From: GCA-2688775 sp964524225 | GTDB lineage: Archaea > Nanobdellota > Nanobdellia > Woesearchaeales > GW2011-AR4 | DNA length: 13,518 nt | Assembly: GCA_964524225.1 (NCBI GenBank) | Contig: CAZGEW010000036.1 | Coordinates: forward strand, 1 to 13,518 | Direction of reading: 5' to 3' | Shown here: positions 1-6,101 of the stretch, in pieces | Layout: the number at the start of each line of letters is the position of its first letter | Numbering within the stretch: position 1 is the first letter of the stretch | Made by a program: the position numbers and the translations under genes | Notes under the pieces: model-generated | The model's input: the letters and a program-made list of their open reading frames with translations, nothing else | What the model was told of the DNA's origin: nothing | Databases searched by the model: none

Positions 1-36
1 TTAATAATAGTAAAAAAATAAAAGAAAAAAATATTT

Positions 37-2988
37 TTGACGTCGTTAATATTAGTAATGTTATTAGTAGTAGCAAACATCGTTCTAGCTGAAACACAGT
101 CTGAAACCTCAGAATTCGTTCCTGATGAATTAATTGTTAAACTTAAAGATAGTGCAAAAATTAATTCATTGGAATTGGAAAATGTTAAGGCTTTAAAGAA
201 AATAACAAGAAGTAATAACAAATATTTTAGTGATAAAGGAATTGATAGGCTATTTGTTCTAAAAGTTGATGATGCAAGGGAAGCTATAGAAAAATTGCGA
301 AATCACCCTGCTGTTGAATATGTTGAGCTGAACTATTATGTTTCAACAATGGTAATTCCAAATGATACTGAATTTGATAAACTATATGGCTTACATAATA
401 CAGGACAAACTGGTGGAATAGCAGATGCTGACATAGATGCGCCAGAGGCATGGGATATTGAAACAGGAGACAATGCAATTGTAGTTGCAGTTATTGACAC
501 CGGGATAGACTACGAGCATAAGGATTTAGTTAATAATATGTGGACTAATATAAATGAAGTCCCAAACAATAGTTTAGATGATGATAATAATGGATTTATT
601 GACGATTATCTTGGATGGGATTTTTATAATGATGATAATAACCCATTTGATGATAATGGACATGGTACTCATGTAGCTGGTACAATTGGAGCAGTTGGCA
701 ATAATAGTGAAGGTGTTGTAGGGGTTGTTTGGAATGTTAGAATAATGCCGATAAAATTTTTAAATAGATTTGGCTCTGGAAGTACTGCAGATGCGATTGC
801 AGCAATAGAATATGCCACTTTGATGAATGTTGATGTAATGAGCAACAGCTGGGGCGGTAGTGGATATTCTCAAGCAATGAGAGATGCTATTGAAGCGGCA
901 AATAATGCTGGAATCTTATTTGTAGCTGCTGCTGGAAATTATGGTTGGAATAATGATATTTACCCAATTTATCCAGCTTCTTACAATAATGAGAATATTG
1001 TTTCAGTTGCTGCCACTGATGATAAAGACAGCTTAGCTAGCTTTTCTAATTACGGCGTTGCTTCGGTTGACTTAGGAGCACCGGGAGTTTATATTTATTC
1101 AACTGTACCAAATGGTACATGCAATTCTTGCAGTTCTAGTGGCTATAGATATTTAAGTGGGACTTCAATGGCCACTCCTCATGTTTCTGGGGCTGCAGCT
1201 TTGATTATGTCACATTTCCCGAATATAACACACTTACAAGTAAAGTCTAGATTGCTTGGAGGAGTAGATAATATAAATGCTTTGGAAGGAAAAACTGTTA
1301 GCGAAGGCCGTCTTAATGTATTAAACTCATTAGAGAATGACAGTGTTGCGCCTGGCAAAATTAACGATTTATCTGTTATTGAAAAAAGATTAAATTCCAT
1401 TAAGCTTTCTTGGACTGCAACTGGCGATGATGGAAATATAGGAACAGCAACTTTGTATGATTTAAGATACTCAACATCATTAATTGATGAAACAAATTTC
1501 GATAGTGCAACCAAAGTTGCAAATCTGCCAACCCCAAAGGCTTCAGGCTCCAATGAAGAATTTCTAGTTACAGAGTTAGAGCATTCAACAACATATCATT
1601 TTGCATTAAAAGCAATAGATAATGGCGGCAACAAAGGTGAGATTTCAAACACAGCTTCTGATTCAACACTAAATGGCACAATTATTTTCTTTGATGATTT
1701 TGAGTCTGCTCAAAATGGATGGGATGCTAAAAGTTTCAATTATACTATCAATGGCACTAACACATCAAATACAACGCTTTCAAATATTACACTTTGGCAC
1801 TTGGAGACTTCCAAATATTATAGCCCAATTACGAGCTGGACATATAATACTGGCTCGCCAAATTATAATTATAATACTAGAAGTAGAAATTCTGGAAGCT
1901 TGACTTCTCCAGCAATCGATTTGACTGGAAGGAATTATGTATTACTTGAATTTTATGGATATTACAATACAGAGCAAGGAACATTTTATGACAGGAGATT
2001 TGTCCAAATTTCATTAAATAACGGCCCTTTTATAAACTTGATTCAATTATCAAAAGAGCCAATGGGTGCATGGAATAAATATCTACTTGATATCTCCACT
2101 TATGTTGGAAATATTGTTCAAATAAGGTATTATTTTGATACTATAGACTCTCTATATAATGACCATTGGGGCTGGTCTATTGATAATGTCAAGATTTTAG
2201 TTGATGGAAATACAACACCAAATGAAACAATAAATGAACCACCAATTGCTAATGCTGGCACCGACCAAATTTTAAGTGACTCGGATGGTAATGGTTATGA
2301 AATAGTAACATTAAATGGAAGTTTATCATACGATAGCGATGGAGATATTGTAAGCTACAAATGGTACGAAAACTCAATTTTAATTGGAAATGACATTATA
2401 ATTAATGCTAATTTTAGTGTTGGTTTACATAACGTAACTTTAATAGTTACGGACAATGGTAGCTTGTCTGCTCAAGACGAAGTTATTATTACAGTAAACC
2501 CGCAACCAAGGAAACTTGTAGTTTTCTTTGACGATTTTCAGAATGGAACATTTAATAAATGGGTTGAGGGCAACGAATTTGATTGGAGAGTTAGAAAACC
2601 AGCAGAAAGACAAGTGCCTGGTAAAAACTCTTCAAATTTAGTAGCACATGCATCCAAATGCACATCCCTCAATGGTTGTAGGTTAAGCCTAATCAATCCA
2701 TTCGACTTAAGAAATTTTAGTAGTGCAACACTTAAATTTTGGCGTTATGTTGACAATGAGCTTGATAATGGAGAATTTTTGAAGGTAATGGCATTTAATA
2801 GCACATCATGGAACCAAATTTTCTACTGGACCAATCTGCAAGGTGATAATGATATATGGCAGAATATTTCATTTAATTTGTCTGGTTATCTCTCAAATAA
2901 TTTTAATCTAGCCTTTATTTCAAAAGAAAATTTGATTGGGGAAGACACACAAGTTGATGATGTTTTAATTGAAGCTGTGCAAGGATAA
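37..2988 (+). CDS. Secreted subtilisin-like (S8) serine protease with FnIII, jelly-roll and PKD domains
   Basis: Predicted exported endopeptidase of 983 residues. A hydrophobic signal segment (residues 3-18, ending VLA) is followed by an inhibitor-type propeptide (about 27-105). The S8 catalytic domain (about 115-430) shows Asp154 in VIDTG, His209 in GHGTH, oxyanion Asn301 in AAAGN and Ser377 in SGTSMATPH, so the active site is complete. After it come a fibronectin III-like domain (about 438-543), a jelly-roll/MAM-like domain (about 549-722, opening FFDDFE), a PKD domain (about 734-822) and a second jelly-roll (about 827-980, opening FFDDFQ). Many N-x-S/T sequons fit a glycosylated surface protein; there is no C-terminal membrane anchor. 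The TTG start at 37 is uncertain: in-frame codons just upstream (from 22) read K-K-K-I-F, the basic start expected of a signal peptide, but no start codon precedes them before the TAA at 19. Function is confident; natural substrate unknown. Confidence 0.93.
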   Translation: MTSLILVMLLVVANIVLAETQSETSEFVPDELIVKLKDSAKINSLELENVKALKKITRSNNKYFSDKGIDRLFVLKVDDAREAIEKLRNHPAVEYVELNYYVSTMVIPNDTEFDKLYGLHNTGQTGGIADADIDAPEAWDIETGDNAIVVAVIDTGIDYEHKDLVNNMWTNINEVPNNSLDDDNNGFIDDYLGWDFYNDDNNPFDDNGHGTHVAGTIGAVGNNSEGVVGVVWNVRIMPIKFLNRFGSGSTADAIAAIEYATLMNVDVMSNSWGGSGYSQAMRDAIEAANNAGILFVAAAGNYGWNNDIYPIYPASYNNENIVSVAATDDKDSLASFSNYGVASVDLGAPGVYIYSTVPNGTCNSCSSSGYRYLSGTSMATPHVSGAAALIMSHFPNITHLQVKSRLLGGVDNINALEGKTVSEGRLNVLNSLENDSVAPGKINDLSVIEKRLNSIKLSWTATGDDGNIGTATLYDLRYSTSLIDETNFDSATKVANLPTPKASGSNEEFLVTELEHSTTYHFALKAIDNGGNKGEISNTASDSTLNGTIIFFDDFESAQNGWDAKSFNYTINGTNTSNTTLSNITLWHLETSKYYSPITSWTYNTGSPNYNYNTRSRNSGSLTSPAIDLTGRNYVLLEFYGYYNTEQGTFYDRRFVQISLNNGPFINLIQLSKEPMGAWNKYLLDISTYVGNIVQIRYYFDTIDSLYNDHWGWSIDNVKILVDGNTTPNETINEPPIANAGTDQILSDSDGNGYEIVTLNGSLSYDSDGDIVSYKWYENSILIGNDIIINANFSVGLHNVTLIVTDNGSLSAQDEVIITVNPQPRKLVVFFDDFQNGTFNKWVEGNEFDWRVRKPAERQVPGKNSSNLVAHASKCTSLNGCRLSLINPFDLRNFSSATLKFWRYVDNELDNGEFLKVMAFNSTSWNQIFYWTNLQGDNDIWQNISFNLSGYLSNNFNLAFISKENLIGEDTQVDDVLIEAVQG

Positions 2989-3033
2989 TTCTACAAAATT
3001 TATTAAAGAAGTGATGTATTATCGCAAATTATA

Positions 3034-3870
3034 ATGCGAAAAATAAGGCTTTGTGCAGTGCAATTTAAGGTAAGTCCAGATTTTAGTATAAATCTTAAAA
3101 AAGTTGAATCATTTTTCAAGAATGCGAATAAACGCAATTGTAATATAATATGCTTTCCTGAAATATTCCTAACAGGGGCTTTAAATAGAAAAACTTATGA
3201 TGATAAGCTTACAATTGAGTTTAAAAAAATTTTTTCTGAGTTATCAGAAAACTACTCCATATACTCAATAATGGGAAGCATTATAGAAAGAGTTGATAAT
3301 AATTTCTTCAACATAAGCTATTTGTTTGACGATAACGGAAATATAATGGGTAACTATAAAAAAAATCACCTAGTTCAAAACCAAGAGTCTGATTATATTA
3401 CTTCAGGTAATCAAATTGATGTTTTTAAAACAAAAATTGGCAATATAGGAATCCAAATATGCAGGGACTTGCTTTATCCAGAAATAACAAGAAAATTAAT
3501 GCTTAAAGGTGCTGAAATTGTGTTTTGCCCATCATACTGGTGCTCTAGCTCATCATCTTATAACTGGATTTACAACAATAAGTATTTTAAGAGTAGAATG
3601 CCCAAAGAGGTTGATTCTCTCGTATCAAGCCGTGCAATTGAAAGTGAAACAATTTTTGTTTATGTTAATGCAGCTGGAGTGTTCAAGGCAAAAGGCGATA
3701 ATGATGTATTATTGGGAAGAAGCCAAATAGCTCTTCCATTTTATGGAACAATACATATTTTAAAACACAATAAAGAAGAAACTTTGATAAAAGAGGTTGA
3801 TTTAAATATAGTAAAAGATGCAAAGAAGGTCTACAAAATAGAGAAGGATTTAAAAGATTATTATGGTTAA
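3034..3870 (+). CDS. Carbon-nitrogen hydrolase (nitrilase superfamily)
   Basis: A cytosolic amidase/nitrilase-fold enzyme of 278 residues, the usual single-domain length. The catalytic triad of the family is visible: Glu43 in CFPEIFLTG, Lys110 in YKKNHL and Cys143 in GIQICRDLLYPE, each in its expected local pattern. Such enzymes cleave non-peptide C-N bonds of amides, carbamoyl compounds or nitriles through a cysteine thiol. The sequence does not reveal the substrate, and no extra ammonia-channel or synthetase domain is present. There is no signal peptide. The ATG at 3034 is preceded by an AT-rich stretch with a TATA-like element near 2999-3006, so the gene may have its own promoter with a very short leader, despite following the protease by only 45 bases. 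Class is confident; specific activity unknown. Confidence 0.9.
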   Translation: MRKIRLCAVQFKVSPDFSINLKKVESFFKNANKRNCNIICFPEIFLTGALNRKTYDDKLTIEFKKIFSELSENYSIYSIMGSIIERVDNNFFNISYLFDDNGNIMGNYKKNHLVQNQESDYITSGNQIDVFKTKIGNIGIQICRDLLYPEITRKLMLKGAEIVFCPSYWCSSSSSYNWIYNNKYFKSRMPKEVDSLVSSRAIESETIFVYVNAAGVFKAKGDNDVLLGRSQIALPFYGTIHILKHNKEETLIKEVDLNIVKDAKKVYKIEKDLKDYYG

Positions 3871-3877
3871 ATAATTA

Positions 3878-3903
3878 TTAATTAGCTAGATTAATTAGCT
3901 AGA
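3878..3903 (+). repeat. Perfect 13-base tandem direct repeat before the tRNA promoter
   Basis: The 13-mer TTAATTAGCTAGA occurs twice back to back (3878-3890 and 3891-3903), starting 8 bases after the stop of the carbon-nitrogen hydrolase and running into the BRE-like AAAGG of the first TATA box of the tRNA block. It could be a binding site for a dimeric regulator or a replication slippage product. Function is not determined. Confidence 0.75.
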
Positions 3904-3934
3904 AAGGTTTATAAAGAATTTGAAGGTTTAAATT
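3903..3934 (+). promoter_or_regulatory. Two archaeal BRE/TATA-like elements for the tRNA-Asn/tRNA-Ile unit
   Basis: Two similar purine-rich plus TATA-like elements lie in series: AAAGGTTTATAAAG (3903-3916) and GAAGGTTTAAATT (3922-3934). Given the usual archaeal spacing of about 25 bases from TATA centre to transcription start, the second would start near 3955, roughly 15 bases before the tRNA. The first would give a longer leader. This is inference from pattern and spacing only. Confidence 0.5.
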
Positions 3935-3999
3935 GTTCCCAATTCACAAGACTTGAAAAATTTTTAAATGCCTTCGTAGCTCAGTAGGTGGAGCGTACG

Positions 4000-4015
4000 A
4001 GTTAAAAACTACGAA
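4000..4015 (+). other. tRNA-Asn intron 1 (16 nt, noncanonical position 30/31)
   Basis: The precursor forms a textbook BHB. The 4-bp central helix CGTA (3994-3997)/TACG (4010-4013) is flanked by 3-base bulges CG|A and AA|G, and closed inside by GTT/AAC around an AAA loop. Cutting each bulge after its second base removes exactly 16 nt and creates the TACGG strand that pairs with CCGTA. Confidence 0.75.
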
Positions 4016-4022
4016 GCTGTTA

Positions 4023-4040
4023 TCCTACACAGGGTTAGAC
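4023..4040 (+). other. tRNA-Asn intron 2 (18 nt, canonical position 37/38)
   Basis: It lies directly after A37 of the GTT anticodon loop. The BHB is relaxed: CTGT (4017-4020) against TTAG (4035-4038) gives two Watson-Crick pairs, one G-U pair and one mismatch, with bulges TA|T and AC|A and an inner CC/GG pairing. Removal leaves A38 followed by CCGTA (4042-4046), which pairs with TACGG. Confidence 0.6.
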
Positions 4041-4046
4041 ACCGTA

Positions 4047-4076
4047 AGATAAGAAGAAACCTTTTTTATCCGTTAA
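4047..4076 (+). other. tRNA-Asn intron 3 (30 nt, noncanonical position 43/44)
   Basis: It holds a 9-bp hairpin (GATAAGAAG, loop AAACC, TTTTTTATC; 4048-4070, two G-U pairs). Flanking ACCG (4041-4044) pairs with CGTT (4071-4074) at three of four positions, with bulges TA|A and AA|A. Cutting each after the second base leaves CCGTA joined to the variable loop AGGTC. Confidence 0.62.
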
Positions 4077-4110
4077 AGGTCCGCAGTTCAAGTCTGCGCG
4101 AAGGCGTATC

Positions 4111-4150
4111 AAGGGTTAGAGAAGTCAACTTCCTAATCCTTTTAATTTTT
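4111..4150 (+). terminator. Hairpin plus T-rich tail between the two tRNAs
   Basis: AAGGGTTAG (4111-4119) pairs with CTAATCCTT (4133-4141) with one G-U pair. Inside, GAAG/CTTC (4121-4124/4129-4132) closes a TCAA loop, with one bulged A at 4120. A T-rich run follows to 4150. It may end or aid 3' processing of the tRNA-Asn transcript. Archaeal termination does not need a hairpin, so the role is open. Confidence 0.4.
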
Positions 4151-4163
4151 CAAATCATATCTC

Positions 4164-4251
4164 GGGCCTGTAGCTTAGTGGTTAGAGCGTTACGCTGATA
4201 AAAACAATTTCAAAGACGTAAAGGTCGCAGGTTCGATTCCTGCTAGGCCCA
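4164..4251 (+). tRNA. tRNA-Ile(GAU) with one 15-nt intron
   Basis: After removing 4201-4215 the gene gives a 73-nt tRNA. The acceptor stem is GGGCCTG/TAGGCCC with a G-U closing pair and A73 at 4251. The D-stem is GCTT/GAGC and the anticodon stem TTACG/CGTAA, with loop CTGATAA (anticodon GAT at 4197-4199). The variable loop is AGGTC and the T-arm GCAGG-TTCGATT-CCTGC. The sequence closely resembles archaeal tRNA-Ile(GAU). CCA is not encoded. A TTTTTT run (4252-4257) follows at once and probably ends transcription. It has no clear promoter of its own and may be co-transcribed with tRNA-Asn 57 bases upstream. Confidence 0.93.
4201..4215 (+). other. tRNA-Ile intron (15 nt, position 37/38)
   Basis: It sits directly 3' of A37. 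The relaxed BHB pairs CTGA (4195-4198) with TCAA (4210-4213) at three of four positions, with bulges TA|A and AG|A. Removal restores the 5-bp anticodon stem and a 7-base loop. Confidence 0.8.
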
Positions 4252-4301
4252 TTTTTTGATAATTTTTAAACAATAATTATAAAAAATTCATTTACTACCA
4301 C

Positions 4302-4315
4302 AAAGTTTAAATATA
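4302..4315 (+). promoter_or_regulatory. BRE/TATA-like promoter of the Ig-repeat lipoprotein gene
   Basis: AAAG followed by TTTAAATATA (4306-4315) predicts a start near 4335. That leaves a leader of about 50 bases with a strong ribosome binding site. A perfect 14-base palindrome, TTATTTTAAAATAA (4321-4334), lies between TATA box and predicted start and could be an operator, though AT-rich palindromes also arise by chance. Confidence 0.5.
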
Positions 4316-4370
4316 AGTTATTATTTTAAAATAACAACACTTTTTTGTCTAAATAAAAAATAGAGTTTAA

Positions 4371-4377
4371 AGGAGGT
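4371..4377 (+). promoter_or_regulatory. Strong Shine-Dalgarno site before 4384
   Basis: AGGAGGT ends 6 bases before the ATG at 4384 and matches the anti-Shine-Dalgarno end of 16S rRNA. It fixes this start and contrasts with the apparently leaderless genes elsewhere in the window. Confidence 0.8.
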
Positions 4378-4383
4378 TGTATA

Positions 4384-6063
4384 ATGGGTTTTAAAAATTT
4401 TAAAACAAAATTTTTTGTTTTGTTGCTTATAGTGACAATTTTCTTGATGAGTAGTTGCGAAGTTTACCAAACCCTTTATGGAACTAAAAAGCCCGAGCTT
4501 GAAGAAATAAAAGGAATGGTTTATAGGGTAGAGGGAGCCCAAGCAAAAGAGCCAAATATCTTAGCAAAACAGGTATACGCGTCGGCAAAGCCAATAGAGC
4601 ATGACCCCTTTAAGCTTGGAAAAAATCCTCTTGGACCATTTGATAAAGGAAAAGCACTTGGTTTTACATTAGAGCAATGGCTATCTGCTACTGGTGATGG
4701 AACCTATAGCTTTGATGGTAATTTTGCAGAACTTGAGCTTTCTTTCAAAAATCTTGTGTCAAGTGGTGTTTATACAGTTTGGTGCTCAAGACTTACATTC
4801 CCACCAAATGCTCAAATTGTGGATAAGCCTTGTGGAGCAGATGATGGCTCTGAAAATTCATTTACTGCAGATGCAAAGGGTAATGACATTTTCAAATTAA
4901 AACTTAAGACTTTAGAACTAAGTACTAAAGAGACTGCAACTGTAATTGCTATAGCATATCACAGCGATGGTAAAACATATGGAGCAAGCCCAGGCGATTT
5001 TGGATTGAATAGCCATGTTCAGCTTTTCTATCTCTTGCCTGAGCTAAACGAGTCACAAGAAAAAGGCACAACAGAAATAAATTTCATTGACCATATAGAT
5101 GCTAATATGCCAGAGCAAGATGTATTTGTTGAGCTTGAAGAGAAAATAGAAAAACCAGAGGCGATTGAAGAAAAAGAAGAGCGCAAGCCTGAGGTACCAG
5201 AAGTTATAGGTGAGGTAACAAAAGAAGAGCAAGTGCCTGAAGAAATAATAAAGGCAAAAGAAAAACCAATTGTGATAGTAGTGCAGGAGACAGAGCTTGT
5301 GAGCCTTGTGCCTAAAGCTGAAGACCCAGACAAGGACACATCATTAGTTTTCACATTTACTTCTCCTTTGAATGAAAATGGTGAATGGCAGACAGCTTAT
5401 GGAGATGCTGGTGAGTATACTATTACTATTACTGCAACTGATGGTGAATTAACAACAAAAAGAGATGTACTCATAATTGTAAATAAGAAAGAAGAACCAC
5501 CTACAATTGATTCCACAAAACCAATTGAAACCGGACTAATAATAGATGAAACTCAATCAATTACATTTGATGTCGAAGCTAGCGATTTAAATAAGGATCC
5601 ATTGAGCTACAACTGGAAGCTTGATGGTATTGATATAAGCAAAGACAAGGAATTTACTTACAAAACAACTTACGATGATGCAGGTACTCATACAGTAAAG
5701 GTTGATGTTACAGATAGCATTTCTGCAACAAGCAAGATATGGTCAGTTGAAGTAAAGAATGTCAACAGAAAGCCGATGTTGGAAGATATACAAAATATAG
5801 AAGTCAAAGAGACTGATAAGATTACAATCACTGCATTAGCAACAGACGATGACAAAGACGCAATAACCTATAGTATTAACGATAATAGGTTTGAGCAAGA
5901 AGACAATATATTTACTTGGCAAACTGATTATGATAGTGCTGGTACATACCAGCTTGTAATAACTACAAGCGATGCTCAAGATACTACAGAGCAAACATTT
6001 ACAGTTACTGTTGAAAACGTCAACAGAGCTCCATTAATAACAGACGTCATTCAGAAAAAATAA
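4384..6063 (+). CDS. Putative surface lipoprotein with three C-terminal Ig-like repeats
   Basis: A 559-residue exported protein of unknown function. The N-terminus has basic residues, a hydrophobic core (10-22) and a lipobox-like LMSSC ending at Cys25, suggesting lipid anchoring outside the cell. Residues about 45-220 form a globular domain I do not recognise; it is beta-rich and has Cys134 and Cys150, a possible disulfide. A Glu/Lys/Pro-rich linker (about 222-292) follows. Then come three cadherin/Ig-like repeats (about 295-367, 385-461, 462-546) with DxDxD-type or related acidic turns that in such families often bind calcium. The last residues begin the linker of another repeat (NRAPLI) and then stop. 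The next gene, 38 bases on, carries the same repeat type, so the two probably form an operon of surface proteins for adhesion or envelope structure. That role is inference. Confidence 0.85.
   Translation: MGFKNFKTKFFVLLLIVTIFLMSSCEVYQTLYGTKKPELEEIKGMVYRVEGAQAKEPNILAKQVYASAKPIEHDPFKLGKNPLGPFDKGKALGFTLEQWLSATGDGTYSFDGNFAELELSFKNLVSSGVYTVWCSRLTFPPNAQIVDKPCGADDGSENSFTADAKGNDIFKLKLKTLELSTKETATVIAIAYHSDGKTYGASPGDFGLNSHVQLFYLLPELNESQEKGTTEINFIDHIDANMPEQDVFVELEEKIEKPEAIEEKEERKPEVPEVIGEVTKEEQVPEEIIKAKEKPIVIVVQETELVSLVPKAEDPDKDTSLVFTFTSPLNENGEWQTAYGDAGEYTITITATDGELTTKRDVLIIVNKKEEPPTIDSTKPIETGLIIDETQSITFDVEASDLNKDPLSYNWKLDGIDISKDKEFTYKTTYDDAGTHTVKVDVTDSISATSKIWSVEVKNVNRKPMLEDIQNIEVKETDKITITALATDDDKDAITYSINDNRFEQEDNIFTWQTDYDSAGTYQLVITTSDAQDTTEQTFTVTVENVNRAPLITDVIQKK
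5371..5411 (+). repeat. Copy 1 of a 41-base exact repeat shared by the two Ig-repeat genes
   Basis: It is identical over 41 bases to 6267-6307 and in the same reading frame, encoding NENGEWQTAYGDAG. Similarity continues more loosely downstream through the shared IIVNKKEE segment. This points to a recent duplication or gene conversion between neighbouring genes. Confidence 0.9.
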
Positions 6064-6089
6064 TTAAATAATTTCAATTTTCTTTTTTA

Positions 6090-6096
6090 GGGGGTG
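6090..6096 (+). promoter_or_regulatory. Shine-Dalgarno-like site before 6102
   Basis: GGGGGTG, 5 bases before the ATG at 6102, resembles the GGAGGTG consensus with one change. No clear TATA box lies in the 38-base gap, so this gene is probably translated from the upstream gene's transcript. Confidence 0.6.
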
Positions 6097-6101
6097 TATC
6101 A

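Larger units (their letters stand above)
3970..4106 (+). tRNA. tRNA-Asn(GUU) with three predicted introns
   Basis: Exons assemble to a 73-nt cloverleaf. The acceptor stem is GCCTTCG/CGAAGGC with discriminator G (4106), the D-arm is GCTC/GAGC, and the T-arm is CGCAG-TTCAAGT-CTGCG. The anticodon stem is TACGG/CCGTA with loop CTGTTAA and anticodon GTT at 4019-4021. This is obtained only by removing 4000-4015 (between positions 30 and 31), 4023-4040 (37/38) and 4047-4076 (43/44); without that, no anticodon stem forms. G73 and the general sequence match archaeal tRNA-Asn as I know it. No CCA is encoded. The anticodon was chosen from the canonical loop position, T33 before GTT and A37 after it. The end points and GTT are strong; the exact intron borders are a model. 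Confidence 0.85.

Noticed and set aside
284..478. Minus-strand and alternative-frame ORFs inside the large genes (for example 284-478, 1179-1553, 5028-5354, 7142-7534, 10285-10569)
   Set aside because: They lie wholly inside well-supported genes with clear domains and show low-complexity or antisense composition.
3995..4030. tRNA-Asn with a single canonical intron, or a different anticodon such as TTT from the T-run at 4062-4067
   Set aside because: No single excision gives a 5-bp anticodon stem together with a normal variable loop, while the three-intron model gives all canonical lengths; discriminator G and the body also fit Asn, not Lys.
4321..4334. Perfect 14-base AT palindrome as a regulator binding site
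   Set aside because: Mentioned only within the promoter entry; in DNA this AT-rich such palindromes are expected by chance and no second copy is seen.
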